DNA from: Flavobacteriaceae bacterium TMED68
Lineage (GTDB): Bacteria > Bacteroidota > Bacteroidia > Flavobacteriales > Flavobacteriaceae
Direction of reading: 5' to 3'
Assembly (NCBI GenBank): GCA_002167525.1
Contig: NHDV01000007.1
Location: forward strand, 36,626-47,420
DNA: 10,795 nucleotides
Below, in pieces: positions 1 to 8,300 of this stretch. Position 1 is the stretch's first letter, and each line of letters begins with the position of its first letter. Made by a program: the position numbers and the translations under genes. The notes beneath the pieces were generated by a model, which was given only the letters and a program-made list of their open reading frames with translations, searched no databases and was not told where the DNA came from.

Positions 1-129
1 GACGCCTTACGCTCCTTTTCTATAAGAACCTTTTTGGCTTCAAAAGATACACCCTCAAATAATAAAATTTTAGAGCGCTTACTTAGCTCAGAAAAATCAA
101 ACTTTGTTTCTACAGACTATTTGTTGTAG
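1..129 (+). CDS. C-terminal end of an unidentified protein (partial, cut by window edge)
   Basis: The frame is open from the first base and ends at TAG (127-129), giving the last 42 residues of a protein (begins [16 protein letters not shown], ends NFVSTDYLL). It reads like a real soluble protein end: mixed charge, no low-complexity run and no membrane segment. An open run of 42 codons is unlikely by chance in DNA this rich in A and T, where stop codons are frequent. I do not recognise the family and assign no function. It is the only gene on the + strand and converges on the methyltransferase gene, whose stop codon begins 4 bp beyond this one. An inverted repeat with 5-bp arms (CTACA 110-114, TGTAG 125-129) covers the gene end but is too weak to call a terminator. 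The reverse strand of this stretch has stop codons and no better alternative reading. Confidence 0.6.
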   Translation, partial: DALRSFSIRTFLASKDTPSNNKILERLLSSEKSNFVSTDYLL

Positions 130-132
130 GAT

Positions 133-747
133 TCAATTATATTTTCTTTTAAAACTTGAATAAATAAAAGATTGTTCTGTGTTAAATGGAGTTTTATGTG
201 TTTTATACTCACAGTCTATTAATTTGAAGGTATCTTCAAAATTACTTTTTATTGTATCACAATTATATCGAGTAACTTGAAGTCCACTACATTTTAGTGG
301 ACCCCTGTCTGAGAATGTACTAATTAATAGGTGTTTTGTAACATTCTTTCTTACAATATTCTTATAATAGTCTATATGTTTTTGTTCAGTGAGAAAATGA
401 AAACAAGCCCTATCATGCCAAAGATTATATGTTTTTTTTGGTTTAAAGTTTAAAATATCACATGAAATCCAGTCTATTTTATTTGAGATTTTTCCTAATC
501 TTAGTTTTGCACGATTAAGGGCATTTTCTGATATGTCTAAAACAGTAATGTTTTCAAATCCCAGTTCCAGAAGTGAATCAACAACTCGACTGTCACCACC
601 ACCAATATCGATAATAGGTAAACTTTTATCTAAACTTAAACTTTTAATAAATCCTATACTGTAGGATGGATAATCTTCAGTCCAGCTAACTTCAGAAGGT
701 CCCTTTGTTTCATATATATTATTCCAATGTTCTACACTTTTACTCAT
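133..747 (-). CDS. Class I SAM-dependent methyltransferase
   Basis: A 204-residue protein with the Rossmann-type methyltransferase fold expected to transfer a methyl group from S-adenosylmethionine; the acceptor is unknown. Visible signals: an N-terminal WNNIYETKG...VSW segment (residues 8-22) typical of a TPMT/TehB-like branch of small methyltransferases; motif I IIDIGGGDSR (45-54) forming the SAM-binding loop; acidic motif II VLDIS with Asp71; a further acidic position SCDI at Asp97; and WHDRACFHFLT (110-120) where motif IV and the helix after it should lie. There is no signal peptide or membrane segment, so it is probably cytoplasmic. It starts with ATG one base after the TAG stop of the DUF5916 gene, so it is almost certainly the last gene of the same transcript and may be translationally coupled. 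The substrate could be a small molecule, a lipid or glycan precursor; nothing in the sequence decides this. Confidence 0.85.
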   Translation of the reverse strand: MSKSVEHWNNIYETKGPSEVSWTEDYPSYSIGFIKSLSLDKSLPIIDIGGGDSRVVDSLLELGFENITVLDISENALNRAKLRLGKISNKIDWISCDILNFKPKKTYNLWHDRACFHFLTEQKHIDYYKNIVRKNVTKHLLISTFSDRGPLKCSGLQVTRYNCDTIKSNFEDTFKLIDCEYKTHKTPFNTEQSFIYSSFKRKYN

Positions 748-748
748 T

Positions 749-2911
749 CTATAAATTTAACCAATAATTAATTTTTAGTGTTAAACTCCATGTCCTTGAA
801 GTTAAAGGGATCTTGGTTTCATTGCTATTAAATACTAAAAAAATATCAGAGGCAGGTTTATAGCGCCATTGGAACCTGGAGTTAAAATTCCAAACACCTT
901 GTTGTTCATTGTATTGTATTAGGTTTGAAAAAAAAATCGTATTTGTAAATGTTAGATTTGCTTTTAATCCGAAAAGCCAAAATGAATTATTATTCCATGG
1001 ATATGGAAGATTAATTTGGTTAAAATTTACTACAGAACTTATGTCTAAAAGTGGCTGAAATCTATATCCAAACTCTCCAAGAAAAGCAGTTCTTTTTCCT
1101 TGGTTGTAATATCCACCATTAATTGCTTCCACTGAATAGGTAAATCTATTTTGAGGTTTACCATCATAAGAAACAATTAAACTATTCCAATTATGCTCTG
1201 TACCTTCTTGAAGTGTTGATATTCCATTTCTTAAAGGATCAAAATCAGATAATAATTGAATAAATTGATTTTGAAAGCCTATTGATAGACGACTTCGATT
1301 TCTAAAATTAAAGAGATATTTTAGTGATGTTAATCTGTCTTTACTATCCCAATTGGTATTAAAAAAAAATGTTTGTTCGATACTCGGACCATGCGAGAGT
1401 AAAGATTTCTCATTTTTTAAGTATATCAAATGTCCAGCTCTTGAATGTAGCTTAAAAATATTCTTTCTAGGTATAAAACCGACTTCTGCTGTATAACCTT
1501 CTGAAATATATTCCTGTTGGACTCTCCAATTCCATCTTACTGATTGATAAGCTATATGAGAAGCAAAGACTTTTCCTTGATTCTCCTTTAATGAACTTAA
1601 TGACTGTAAAAATAATAATTTACCATTCCATAAGTTGTCTTCAGAAAAGTAGTTGTATTCAATCCCAAGATTCCTATTAAATATAGTATTTGAAATAGGT
1701 AAACTATTCGAATTAAATTTTTGCTTGTTGACAAAAATTAAACTAATGTTAGATCTATCTAAAACTTTTCTCTGTAAGGTAAAGACTCCGAAATTTTCAG
1801 AAGCTAAAGCTAAATTTTCGTCAGACTGAGTTTGGAGATTTAAAACACCTAGTCGCCAATTCTCATCAATATTTCCACTTAATCTTAGACCTCCAAGAAT
1901 AGGTACATTGAGCCCTACTCTCCTAGAAAAAAAAGGACGAATAGTTTTGTATCCAAAATTTGAAAATAGGTCTGCATTTTCTAAAAAAAATTGTCTTCTC
2001 TCAGGGAAAAAAAGTTCAAATCGATCAAGATTTGTTACCTGTCTATCTACCTCGGCTTGTGAAAAATCAGGATTAACTGTAATATCTAAGTTTAAAGCAG
2101 AAGTCAAATTATATTTTATGTCACCCCCAATTTTAAAGTTATTGCTTTCTACATTTTCATTTTTTCTAAGAGCATTGTTTGCAATGTAAGGTATCAAGGA
2201 AATTTTATTTTCCTGTTTTGGCGGAGGGTCCACCCAAATTAGTGCTCCTGCATAAGCTAATGATACTGAAGGAAATTGGCGTGGTACTGGTGCCCAGCTC
2301 GATTTTTCACTCGCTTTTAAATCAAGCCGGCTAAAATTTATTCCCCACTTTGAACTATTCTCGTCATACCGTATAGATTTAAAAGGAATAGCTATTTCAC
2401 AGACCCACTTTTTTTCATCAAATTTAACCTTAGAATACCATTTTGTATCCCAATTCAAATCTACACTACGACCATCATACATAGTTCCATCCCATTGCGC
2501 ACCATATGCATTTAAACCAAACGTAAAACCAGTAGTTTGATTATTGAATGGATCTATTGCTAAAAGGAAATTATCATTTTTATTAAATGAAAAGTCTCTT
2601 TTTAAAGATTCGACTACATATTTTCCTTTTACTGAATTATTAAAAAAAATTATTGCGATGTAAAAAAAATCATTATCAAATGTAACTCTTGCTTCAGAAA
2701 ATTGAGACGCTTTTTGATTATCTACTGGAGTTATCATAAAAAAATCTTTTCCTATATCGCACTTTTTCCAAGTTTCTTCGTCAATTATACCATCAATTTT
2801 AATCTTTTCATTTGTTTTTCTAATGAGGATCTTGTAATCTTCAAAATTAATTTGAGACCAAATCAATTTTGAAAACATAAAGAAACCAAAAAAAAATCTA
2901 GCCGTGTTCAA
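749..2911 (-). CDS. DUF5916 outer-membrane protein with N-terminal CBM9-like domain
   Basis: A 720-residue exported protein. Residues 1-19 form a signal peptide (hydrophobic FFFGFFMF, probable cleavage near KLIWS/Q). Residues about 36-225 resemble the carbohydrate-binding family 9-like domain, opening with KIDGIIDEETW (38-48). The family hallmarks follow: NPDFSQAEVDRQV (280-292) and FFPERRQFFLENADLF (301-316). The remaining ~400 residues are alternating, aromatic-rich strands like an outer-membrane beta-barrel. Proteins with this layout are common in Bacteroidota and their function is not established; the CBM9-like region need not bind sugar. The start is TTG (2909-2911): an in-frame TAG at 2927-2929 lies just upstream with no ATG between. 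TTG overlaps the TGA of the glycosyltransferase gene (TTGA). ATG at codon 12 is the alternative but would shorten the signal peptide to about eight residues. A run of nine T lies in codons 5-8 of the coding strand. Confidence 0.88.
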   Translation of the reverse strand: MNTARFFFGFFMFSKLIWSQINFEDYKILIRKTNEKIKIDGIIDEETWKKCDIGKDFFMITPVDNQKASQFSEARVTFDNDFFYIAIIFFNNSVKGKYVVESLKRDFSFNKNDNFLLAIDPFNNQTTGFTFGLNAYGAQWDGTMYDGRSVDLNWDTKWYSKVKFDEKKWVCEIAIPFKSIRYDENSSKWGINFSRLDLKASEKSSWAPVPRQFPSVSLAYAGALIWVDPPPKQENKISLIPYIANNALRKNENVESNNFKIGGDIKYNLTSALNLDITVNPDFSQAEVDRQVTNLDRFELFFPERRQFFLENADLFSNFGYKTIRPFFSRRVGLNVPILGGLRLSGNIDENWRLGVLNLQTQSDENLALASENFGVFTLQRKVLDRSNISLIFVNKQKFNSNSLPISNTIFNRNLGIEYNYFSEDNLWNGKLLFLQSLSSLKENQGKVFASHIAYQSVRWNWRVQQEYISEGYTAEVGFIPRKNIFKLHSRAGHLIYLKNEKSLLSHGPSIEQTFFFNTNWDSKDRLTSLKYLFNFRNRSRLSIGFQNQFIQLLSDFDPLRNGISTLQEGTEHNWNSLIVSYDGKPQNRFTYSVEAINGGYYNQGKRTAFLGEFGYRFQPLLDISSVVNFNQINLPYPWNNNSFWLFGLKANLTFTNTIFFSNLIQYNEQQGVWNFNSRFQWRYKPASDIFLVFNSNETKIPLTSRTWSLTLKINYWLNL

Positions 2912-4062
2912 GTTAAATTTGATTGTCTATTTATTTTTGATAAATATTTTTCCCACTTTGAAGCATACGAAGTCCAGCTATATTTGCTAATGTTTTTTTT
3001 TATGTTACTCGTGTATTCAATTTTTTTTCTTTTATCTAATAAACGAATTATTCCTTTTGCAATAGATTGGGGATCATTTTCAACCACTTCACCTGTTTTG
3101 TCATTGACTATTGGATTCTTTAATCCATTAATATTTGATATTAATATGGGTTTGTTATAATGATAAGCAATGGGAGTAACTCCACTTTGCGTTCCCGTTA
3201 TGTAAGTTTGTGCAATAATATCAGCTCCAGAGAATAGTTTTTGTATTTGTTTATTATTCATAAAGTTAAAATCAAGAATAACTCTCTTTCTCAATTTAAG
3301 TTTATTAACTAATTTGAAATATTTTTTAGGATTTTCATAGCATTCTCCTGCAACATAAAGTTTAATATTTTTATTCTTTAGAATTTTTGTACTAAAGGAT
3401 TTTATTAAAAGATCAAGACCTTTATATTTCCGTATTAAACCGAAAAATAAAACATAATCAGTTGATTGCTCCCAATTAAGTTCTTTACGAATTTCATCTT
3501 GATTTATTATAGGAAGAAGATTTTTATTAATAGGGTGAAAACCAGACCATATTGGTTTTTTATATTGATTGTTTATTTGTTTTGCAACAAACTCAGATAG
3601 TGTGGTAAAAAAATCAATTTGTTTTCCGAAGAAATTATTTAAGTCGTTATCAAAAATATTTTTTTCGTGAGGAATCCAATTATCAACTAAAGCAACTCTT
3701 ATAATTTTTTCTGAAAGTCTTTTTGCTATCCAGCCGTATGAGAATGCTAAGAAAGGTGTATAGTATCTGAAAACAACAAACTTAGGAGAACAAGATTCAA
3801 TATATTTTAAAACTCTTCTCCAATAAAATGGATTGTAAGCGTTAATTAACCTAGTAATTTTTAATTTTTCTGGAAACATTTCGTGACTATATTGTGTTTT
3901 ACCAGGAAATAAAATTTTTGGATAAAGATTCCTAAATGTTAATAATTCGACTTTCCTTCCTTTTTCTTGAAGTGCTAAAGCAAGTTGATGTTGTGTTTCA
4001 GCAATACCCCCTCGAAATGGGTATGCAGGACCAATAAGGAGATAATCCAAATTTTTTTTCAC
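2908..4062 (-). CDS. GT4-like (GT-B fold) glycosyltransferase
   Basis: A 384-residue protein of the GT-B fold, family GT4 type, expected to transfer a sugar from a nucleotide sugar to an unknown acceptor at the cytoplasmic face of the membrane. The N-terminal domain begins LLIGPAYPFRGGIAE (8-22), with the glycine-rich acceptor/donor loop of this group. The C-terminal domain begins near residue 200 with YVLFFGLIRKYKGLDLLI (203-220), where Arg211 and Lys214 occupy the positions that usually hold the donor diphosphate. The usual E-x7-E motif is replaced by TGTQSGVTPIAYHYNKP (289-305), a variant I recall from other Bacteroidota glycosyltransferases. There is no signal peptide or clear membrane helix. 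The start is GTG (4060-4062), sharing its first base with the end of the preceding gene's TAG, so TAGTG joins the two. The stop overlaps the TTG of the DUF5916 gene. Eight A follow the start codon directly. Confidence 0.87.
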   Translation of the reverse strand: MKKNLDYLLIGPAYPFRGGIAETQHQLALALQEKGRKVELLTFRNLYPKILFPGKTQYSHEMFPEKLKITRLINAYNPFYWRRVLKYIESCSPKFVVFRYYTPFLAFSYGWIAKRLSEKIIRVALVDNWIPHEKNIFDNDLNNFFGKQIDFFTTLSEFVAKQINNQYKKPIWSGFHPINKNLLPIINQDEIRKELNWEQSTDYVLFFGLIRKYKGLDLLIKSFSTKILKNKNIKLYVAGECYENPKKYFKLVNKLKLRKRVILDFNFMNNKQIQKLFSGADIIAQTYITGTQSGVTPIAYHYNKPILISNINGLKNPIVNDKTGEVVENDPQSIAKGIIRLLDKRKKIEYTSNIKKNISKYSWTSYASKWEKYLSKINRQSNLT

Positions 4063-5321
4063 TATTTGGTTAAAGCTAGTTTTCTGTTTGATATATTATA
4101 CTTTGCCCAAATACCTACTCCAATTGTAAACATAAAGTAAGTAATCAAAAAATTGAATAGCCAGAAGTTAGTTTGAAGAATAATTTGTTCTTGTAAAAGG
4201 TAAAACAAAGTTAAAAAAGCAAAACCTCTAAAGATTTCAAAATTTGGAGCCCAATTATAATAGTCCATTAGCGATGTGAAGCCAAATACAGTAGTAAAAA
4301 TTAAAATTCCAAAATTGAGCTGAAACGCAGGTGTGAAATTGTTAAAACAAAATAGAAAATAAACTAAAATTGTGATAAGTACTATAAAATGAAGAGAACC
4401 AATTACTTTCCATTTCCAATTGTACTTAGGAGAATATTTGTCATTAATATTCAACTTACGTTTCATAACTGGGAAACGTATTTGCACATCTTTTGGACGC
4501 CACCCAGTGGGTTTGAACCAAAGCACAAATTTATCTTCCCATTTTTTGGTATACCAAGCATCTCTTGCCAATAAAAAAAAATGTTGAAAATTTATCCAAA
4601 AGGGATTCCAGCTTGAAACAGGTTTTAAAGTTCCATAAATTGGAGGTTCACTATCTAATTCTTCTTGGAAGGTTCCAAAAATACGATCCCAGACACAAAA
4701 AATTGCAGCTAAATTTTTATCAATGTATATTGGGTTTATGGCATGATGAACTCTATGTTGAGAGGGGGTTACAATTATATATTCCAAAAAGCCCATTTTA
4801 CCAATGTGCTTTGTATGATACCAAAATTGAGAAAATAAATGAATAGGTGTAAGTGTTGAAATTACTTCTGTAGGTACACCCATAAGTGCTGCTGGGACTA
4901 AAAAAATACCCCCAAAACCTACTAGATTTGAAATACTCTGTCTTAGGGCACAAGCTAAGTTAAATTCCTCACTACTGTGATGGATAATATGTTGGTTCCA
5001 AAAAAAATTTACTTTATGATTAATTAGATGAACAAAATATGAGGCAAGATCAATACAGATAAAAGCAATGAAATAGGTTAAAGGGCTATTCTCCACTTTA
5101 AAAATTGCAATTTCTACAAGAATATAAGGGTATGAGATTATAATTACTGCAAGCCCAAGTATGTCTTTTAAAATATTTGTTATACCTGAACTTAAACTCG
5201 CTAGTGTATCCATGAATACGTAGGACTGCTTTTTTGATATGTGGCCGTAAAGAATTTCAAAAATAACTAGGATCAAAAAGCCTGGGATTGCCCATAGCAA
5301 AACCGACGCATACTCATTCAT
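4062..5321 (-). CDS. Fatty acid hydroxylase / sterol desaturase family membrane protein, alkylglycerol monooxygenase-like
   Basis: A 419-residue integral membrane protein with the histidine clusters of the di-iron fatty acid hydroxylase superfamily: HLINH (His98, His102), HIIHH (His111, 114, 115), a lone pair His169/His172 in HTKH, and HRVHH (His189, 192, 193), followed by WDRIFGTF (211-218). About eight hydrophobic segments flank these: roughly 5-23, 46-70, 80-99, 132-150, 305-326, 336-352, 364-383 and 386-406. Length, the spacing of the clusters and the extra C-terminal membrane block after residue 300 resemble alkylglycerol monooxygenase (about 445 residues in animals) more than plain C-4/C-5 sterol desaturases. 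Members use iron and O2 to hydroxylate or desaturate lipids; the substrate here is unknown. It starts with ATG 29 bp after the secA stop, with no promoter visible, and its stop overlaps the glycosyltransferase start. Confidence 0.87.
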   Translation of the reverse strand: MNEYASVLLWAIPGFLILVIFEILYGHISKKQSYVFMDTLASLSSGITNILKDILGLAVIIISYPYILVEIAIFKVENSPLTYFIAFICIDLASYFVHLINHKVNFFWNQHIIHHSSEEFNLACALRQSISNLVGFGGIFLVPAALMGVPTEVISTLTPIHLFSQFWYHTKHIGKMGFLEYIIVTPSQHRVHHAINPIYIDKNLAAIFCVWDRIFGTFQEELDSEPPIYGTLKPVSSWNPFWINFQHFFLLARDAWYTKKWEDKFVLWFKPTGWRPKDVQIRFPVMKRKLNINDKYSPKYNWKWKVIGSLHFIVLITILVYFLFCFNNFTPAFQLNFGILIFTTVFGFTSLMDYYNWAPNFEIFRGFAFLTLFYLLQEQIILQTNFWLFNFLITYFMFTIGVGIWAKYNISNRKLALTK

Positions 5322-5350
5322 ACTTATTTAATTTTTCTAAAATTAATAAA

Positions 5351-8300
5351 TTATGAACTAATTACCCACTCACCGTTTTTTATCATTAGCTCTGCTTGCT
5401 TAAATTTTAAGCTCTTTGTCTCCCCAGTATTTACATTTTTAATTGTCACTCTTTCGTTTCTACCAATTTTTGGTTTTTCACGAACAATCGTTTCAATAAT
5501 TTTTTGTTGAGAATTACTTGCTGCTGCTCCAACAGACCTTGCTTTTTGGGCCATTTCCTCAGTATTTAGGATATCATCTTTGGAAGTTTTTAGCTTTTGT
5601 TTATTATTTGATCTTTTAGCTTCTTGAATTGTAGATGCATTTTGGTTTGGAAGGCTTCCCTTTATTAGATAGGAAATGATTTCTTTATTTAATGAAGTAA
5701 TCAACGTTTTAAAAAGTTCAAAAGCCTCAAATTTGTAAATTAATAATGGATCTTTCTGTTCATGCACGGCTAACTGAACAGATTGCTTTAGTTCATCCAT
5801 TTTCCTTAAATGGTCTTTCCATGAGTTGTCAATTATTGCAAGTGTGATGTTACGTTCAAAGTCATTTATCAAGCTTTTTCCATTCGTTTGATATGCTTGC
5901 TTCAAATCAGTCACAACATTTAAAGATTTTATACCATCACTAAAGGGTACAACAATTCTTTCAAATTTATTGTCAGGCCTTTCAAACACTTCTCTTATTA
6001 CAGGATATGCTGAATTTGCATTGTCTTGGCATTTATTGTTGTAGTGATTTAGCAAATCACTATATAGTTTTCTTGTGATTTCGTTCTCTTCAATTTCTTC
6101 AAATTCAGACTCACTTACAGGTGAAGTCATTGAAAAATTACTGATTACCTCAAACTCAAAGTTTTTAAAATCTTTAGCCGATTTATTTATTAGAACAATT
6201 TCTTCACAGGTATCAAAAAGCATGTTCAATATATCAAGTTTTAGTCGCGAACCGTCAATTGCATGCCTCCGTCTTTTATAGATCACTTCTCTTTGGGAGC
6301 TCATAACATCATCATATTCTAAAAGACGCTTTCTAATACCAAAATTATTTTCTTCTACTTTTTTTTGTGCTCGTTCTATAGATTTTGTCATCATTGAGTG
6401 TTGAATCACTTCTCCATCCTCTAATCCCATTCGATCCATAACCTTGGCCACTCTTTCAGATCCAAAAAGACGCATTAGGTTGTCTTCTAAAGAAACAAAA
6501 AATTGTGAGCTCCCTGTATCTCCCTGTCTACCAGAACGACCTCTTAATTGGCGGTCAACTCTGCGTGAATCATGACGTTCAGTACCAATAATCGCAAGGC
6601 CACCTGCATCCTTTACCTTCTGAGATAATTTTATATCAGTTCCTCTACCTGCCATATTTGTTGCTATTGTAACAATACCAGGATTTCCTGCCTCAGCAAC
6701 AATTTCTGCTTCTTTCTTGTGAAGCTTAGCATTCAATACATTATGCTTAATTTTTCTTATGTTAAGCATCTTACTTAACAATTCAGATATCTCTACAGAT
6801 GTAGTCCCAATCAATACTGGTCTTCCATCCGAAGTGAGCTTGCTCACAGTTTCGATTACTGCATTATATTTTTCACGCTTGCTTTTGTAGATTAAATCAT
6901 TTTCATCTTTTCTTGCTATAGGTTTGTTTGTAGGAATTTCGATCACATCAAGTTTATATATTTCCCAAAATTCTCCAGCTTCAGTTATTGCAGTACCTGT
7001 CATACCTGAAAGTTTTTGATACATTCTGAAATAGTTCTGTAAAGTTATAGTTGCATATGTTTGTGTGGCAGCCTCAATCTTTACGGTCTCTTTTGCCTCA
7101 ATTGCTTGGTGAAGACCATCTGAATATCTTCTACCCTCCATAATTCTTCCAGTTTGCTCATCTACAATTTTCACTTTATTGTCCATCACAACATACTCAA
7201 CATCCTTTTCAAAAAGTGTATATGCCTTAAGTAGTTGATTTAAACTGTGAATACGTTCACTTTTAAGGTCAAAATCTTTAAACAACTCTTCTTTCAATTT
7301 TGCCTCTTTTTTGGGATCTTTTTCTTTTGATTCGATCTTTGCAATCTCAGCCCCAATGTCAGGTAAAATGAAAAAGTTTGGATCAGAATTATCTTGAGAG
7401 AGTACCTCTATTCCTTTGTCAGTAAGATCAATCTGATTGTTCTTTTCATCAATAACAAAATATAATTCAGCATCGATAATGTGCATTTCACGATTATTGT
7501 CTTGCATATAATGATTTTCTGTTTTTTGTAATAATTGCTTTACCCCCTCTTCGCTTAAAAATTTTATTAGTGCCTTGTTCTTGGGTAAGCCTCTGAAAAC
7601 CCTTAGTAGTTTAATACCACCGTCATTATTGTCACCTGATTTTATTTTATTTTTTGCTTCAGCGAGTTCACTATTAAGTAGGTTTCTTTGTTTTGAAACC
7701 AGGCTGCTTACTTTAGACTTTAAAACATCAAATTCATGTCTATCTCCCCGCGGCGTTGGACCAGAAATTATAAGAGGTGTTCTAGCATCATCGATTAATA
7801 CAGAATCTACTTCATCTACGATTGCAAAATTATGTTTAGGTTGAACTAAGTCTTCAACCGTGTGAGCCATATTATCTCTTAAGTAATCGAAACCAAATTC
7901 ATTATTTGTGCCGTATGTAATATCTGCTCTATAGGCATTTCTCCTTTCAGGACTGTTAGGAGGGTGATGGTCAATGCAGTCAACACTCAAGCCATGAAAT
8001 TCGAAAAGTGGGGCCATCCAAGCACTATCACGTTTAGCCAAGTATTCATTAACTGTAACTAGATGTACACCCTTTCCAGTTAGGGCATTGAGATAAACTG
8101 GTAAAGTAGCTACTAATGTTTTTCCCTCTCCTGTTTGCATTTCTGCAATTTTACCTTGATGCAGGGAAATACCACCAATTAGCTGAACATCATAATGGAC
8201 CATGTCCCATTTAATTGCTTTACCGGCAGCATCCCAAGAATTAGACCATATAGAAAAATCATTTGTTAAATTGACGTATGACTTAGATTGGGATAATTGA

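Noticed and set aside
1908..2189. Open frame on the + strand opposite the DUF5916 gene
   Set aside because: It is antisense to a well-supported gene with family hallmarks in exactly this part; its own translation is Ser/Phe/Lys-rich and resembles no family I know.
2908..4062. Glycosyltransferase judged inactive because the E-x7-E motif is missing
   Set aside because: The replacement TQSGVTPIAYHYNKP looks like the normal form of a Bacteroidota subgroup, and the Arg/Lys donor-phosphate positions are kept.
4389..4846. Two open frames on the + strand opposite the fatty acid hydroxylase gene (4389-4574, 4565-4846)
   Set aside because: They mirror a gene with intact histidine clusters and show no independent coding signal.
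133..5321. Phage-defence or mobile island
   Set aside because: No integrase, transposase, att-like repeats, toxin-antitoxin pair, nuclease or helicase of defence type; composition by eye matches the neighbouring housekeeping genes.
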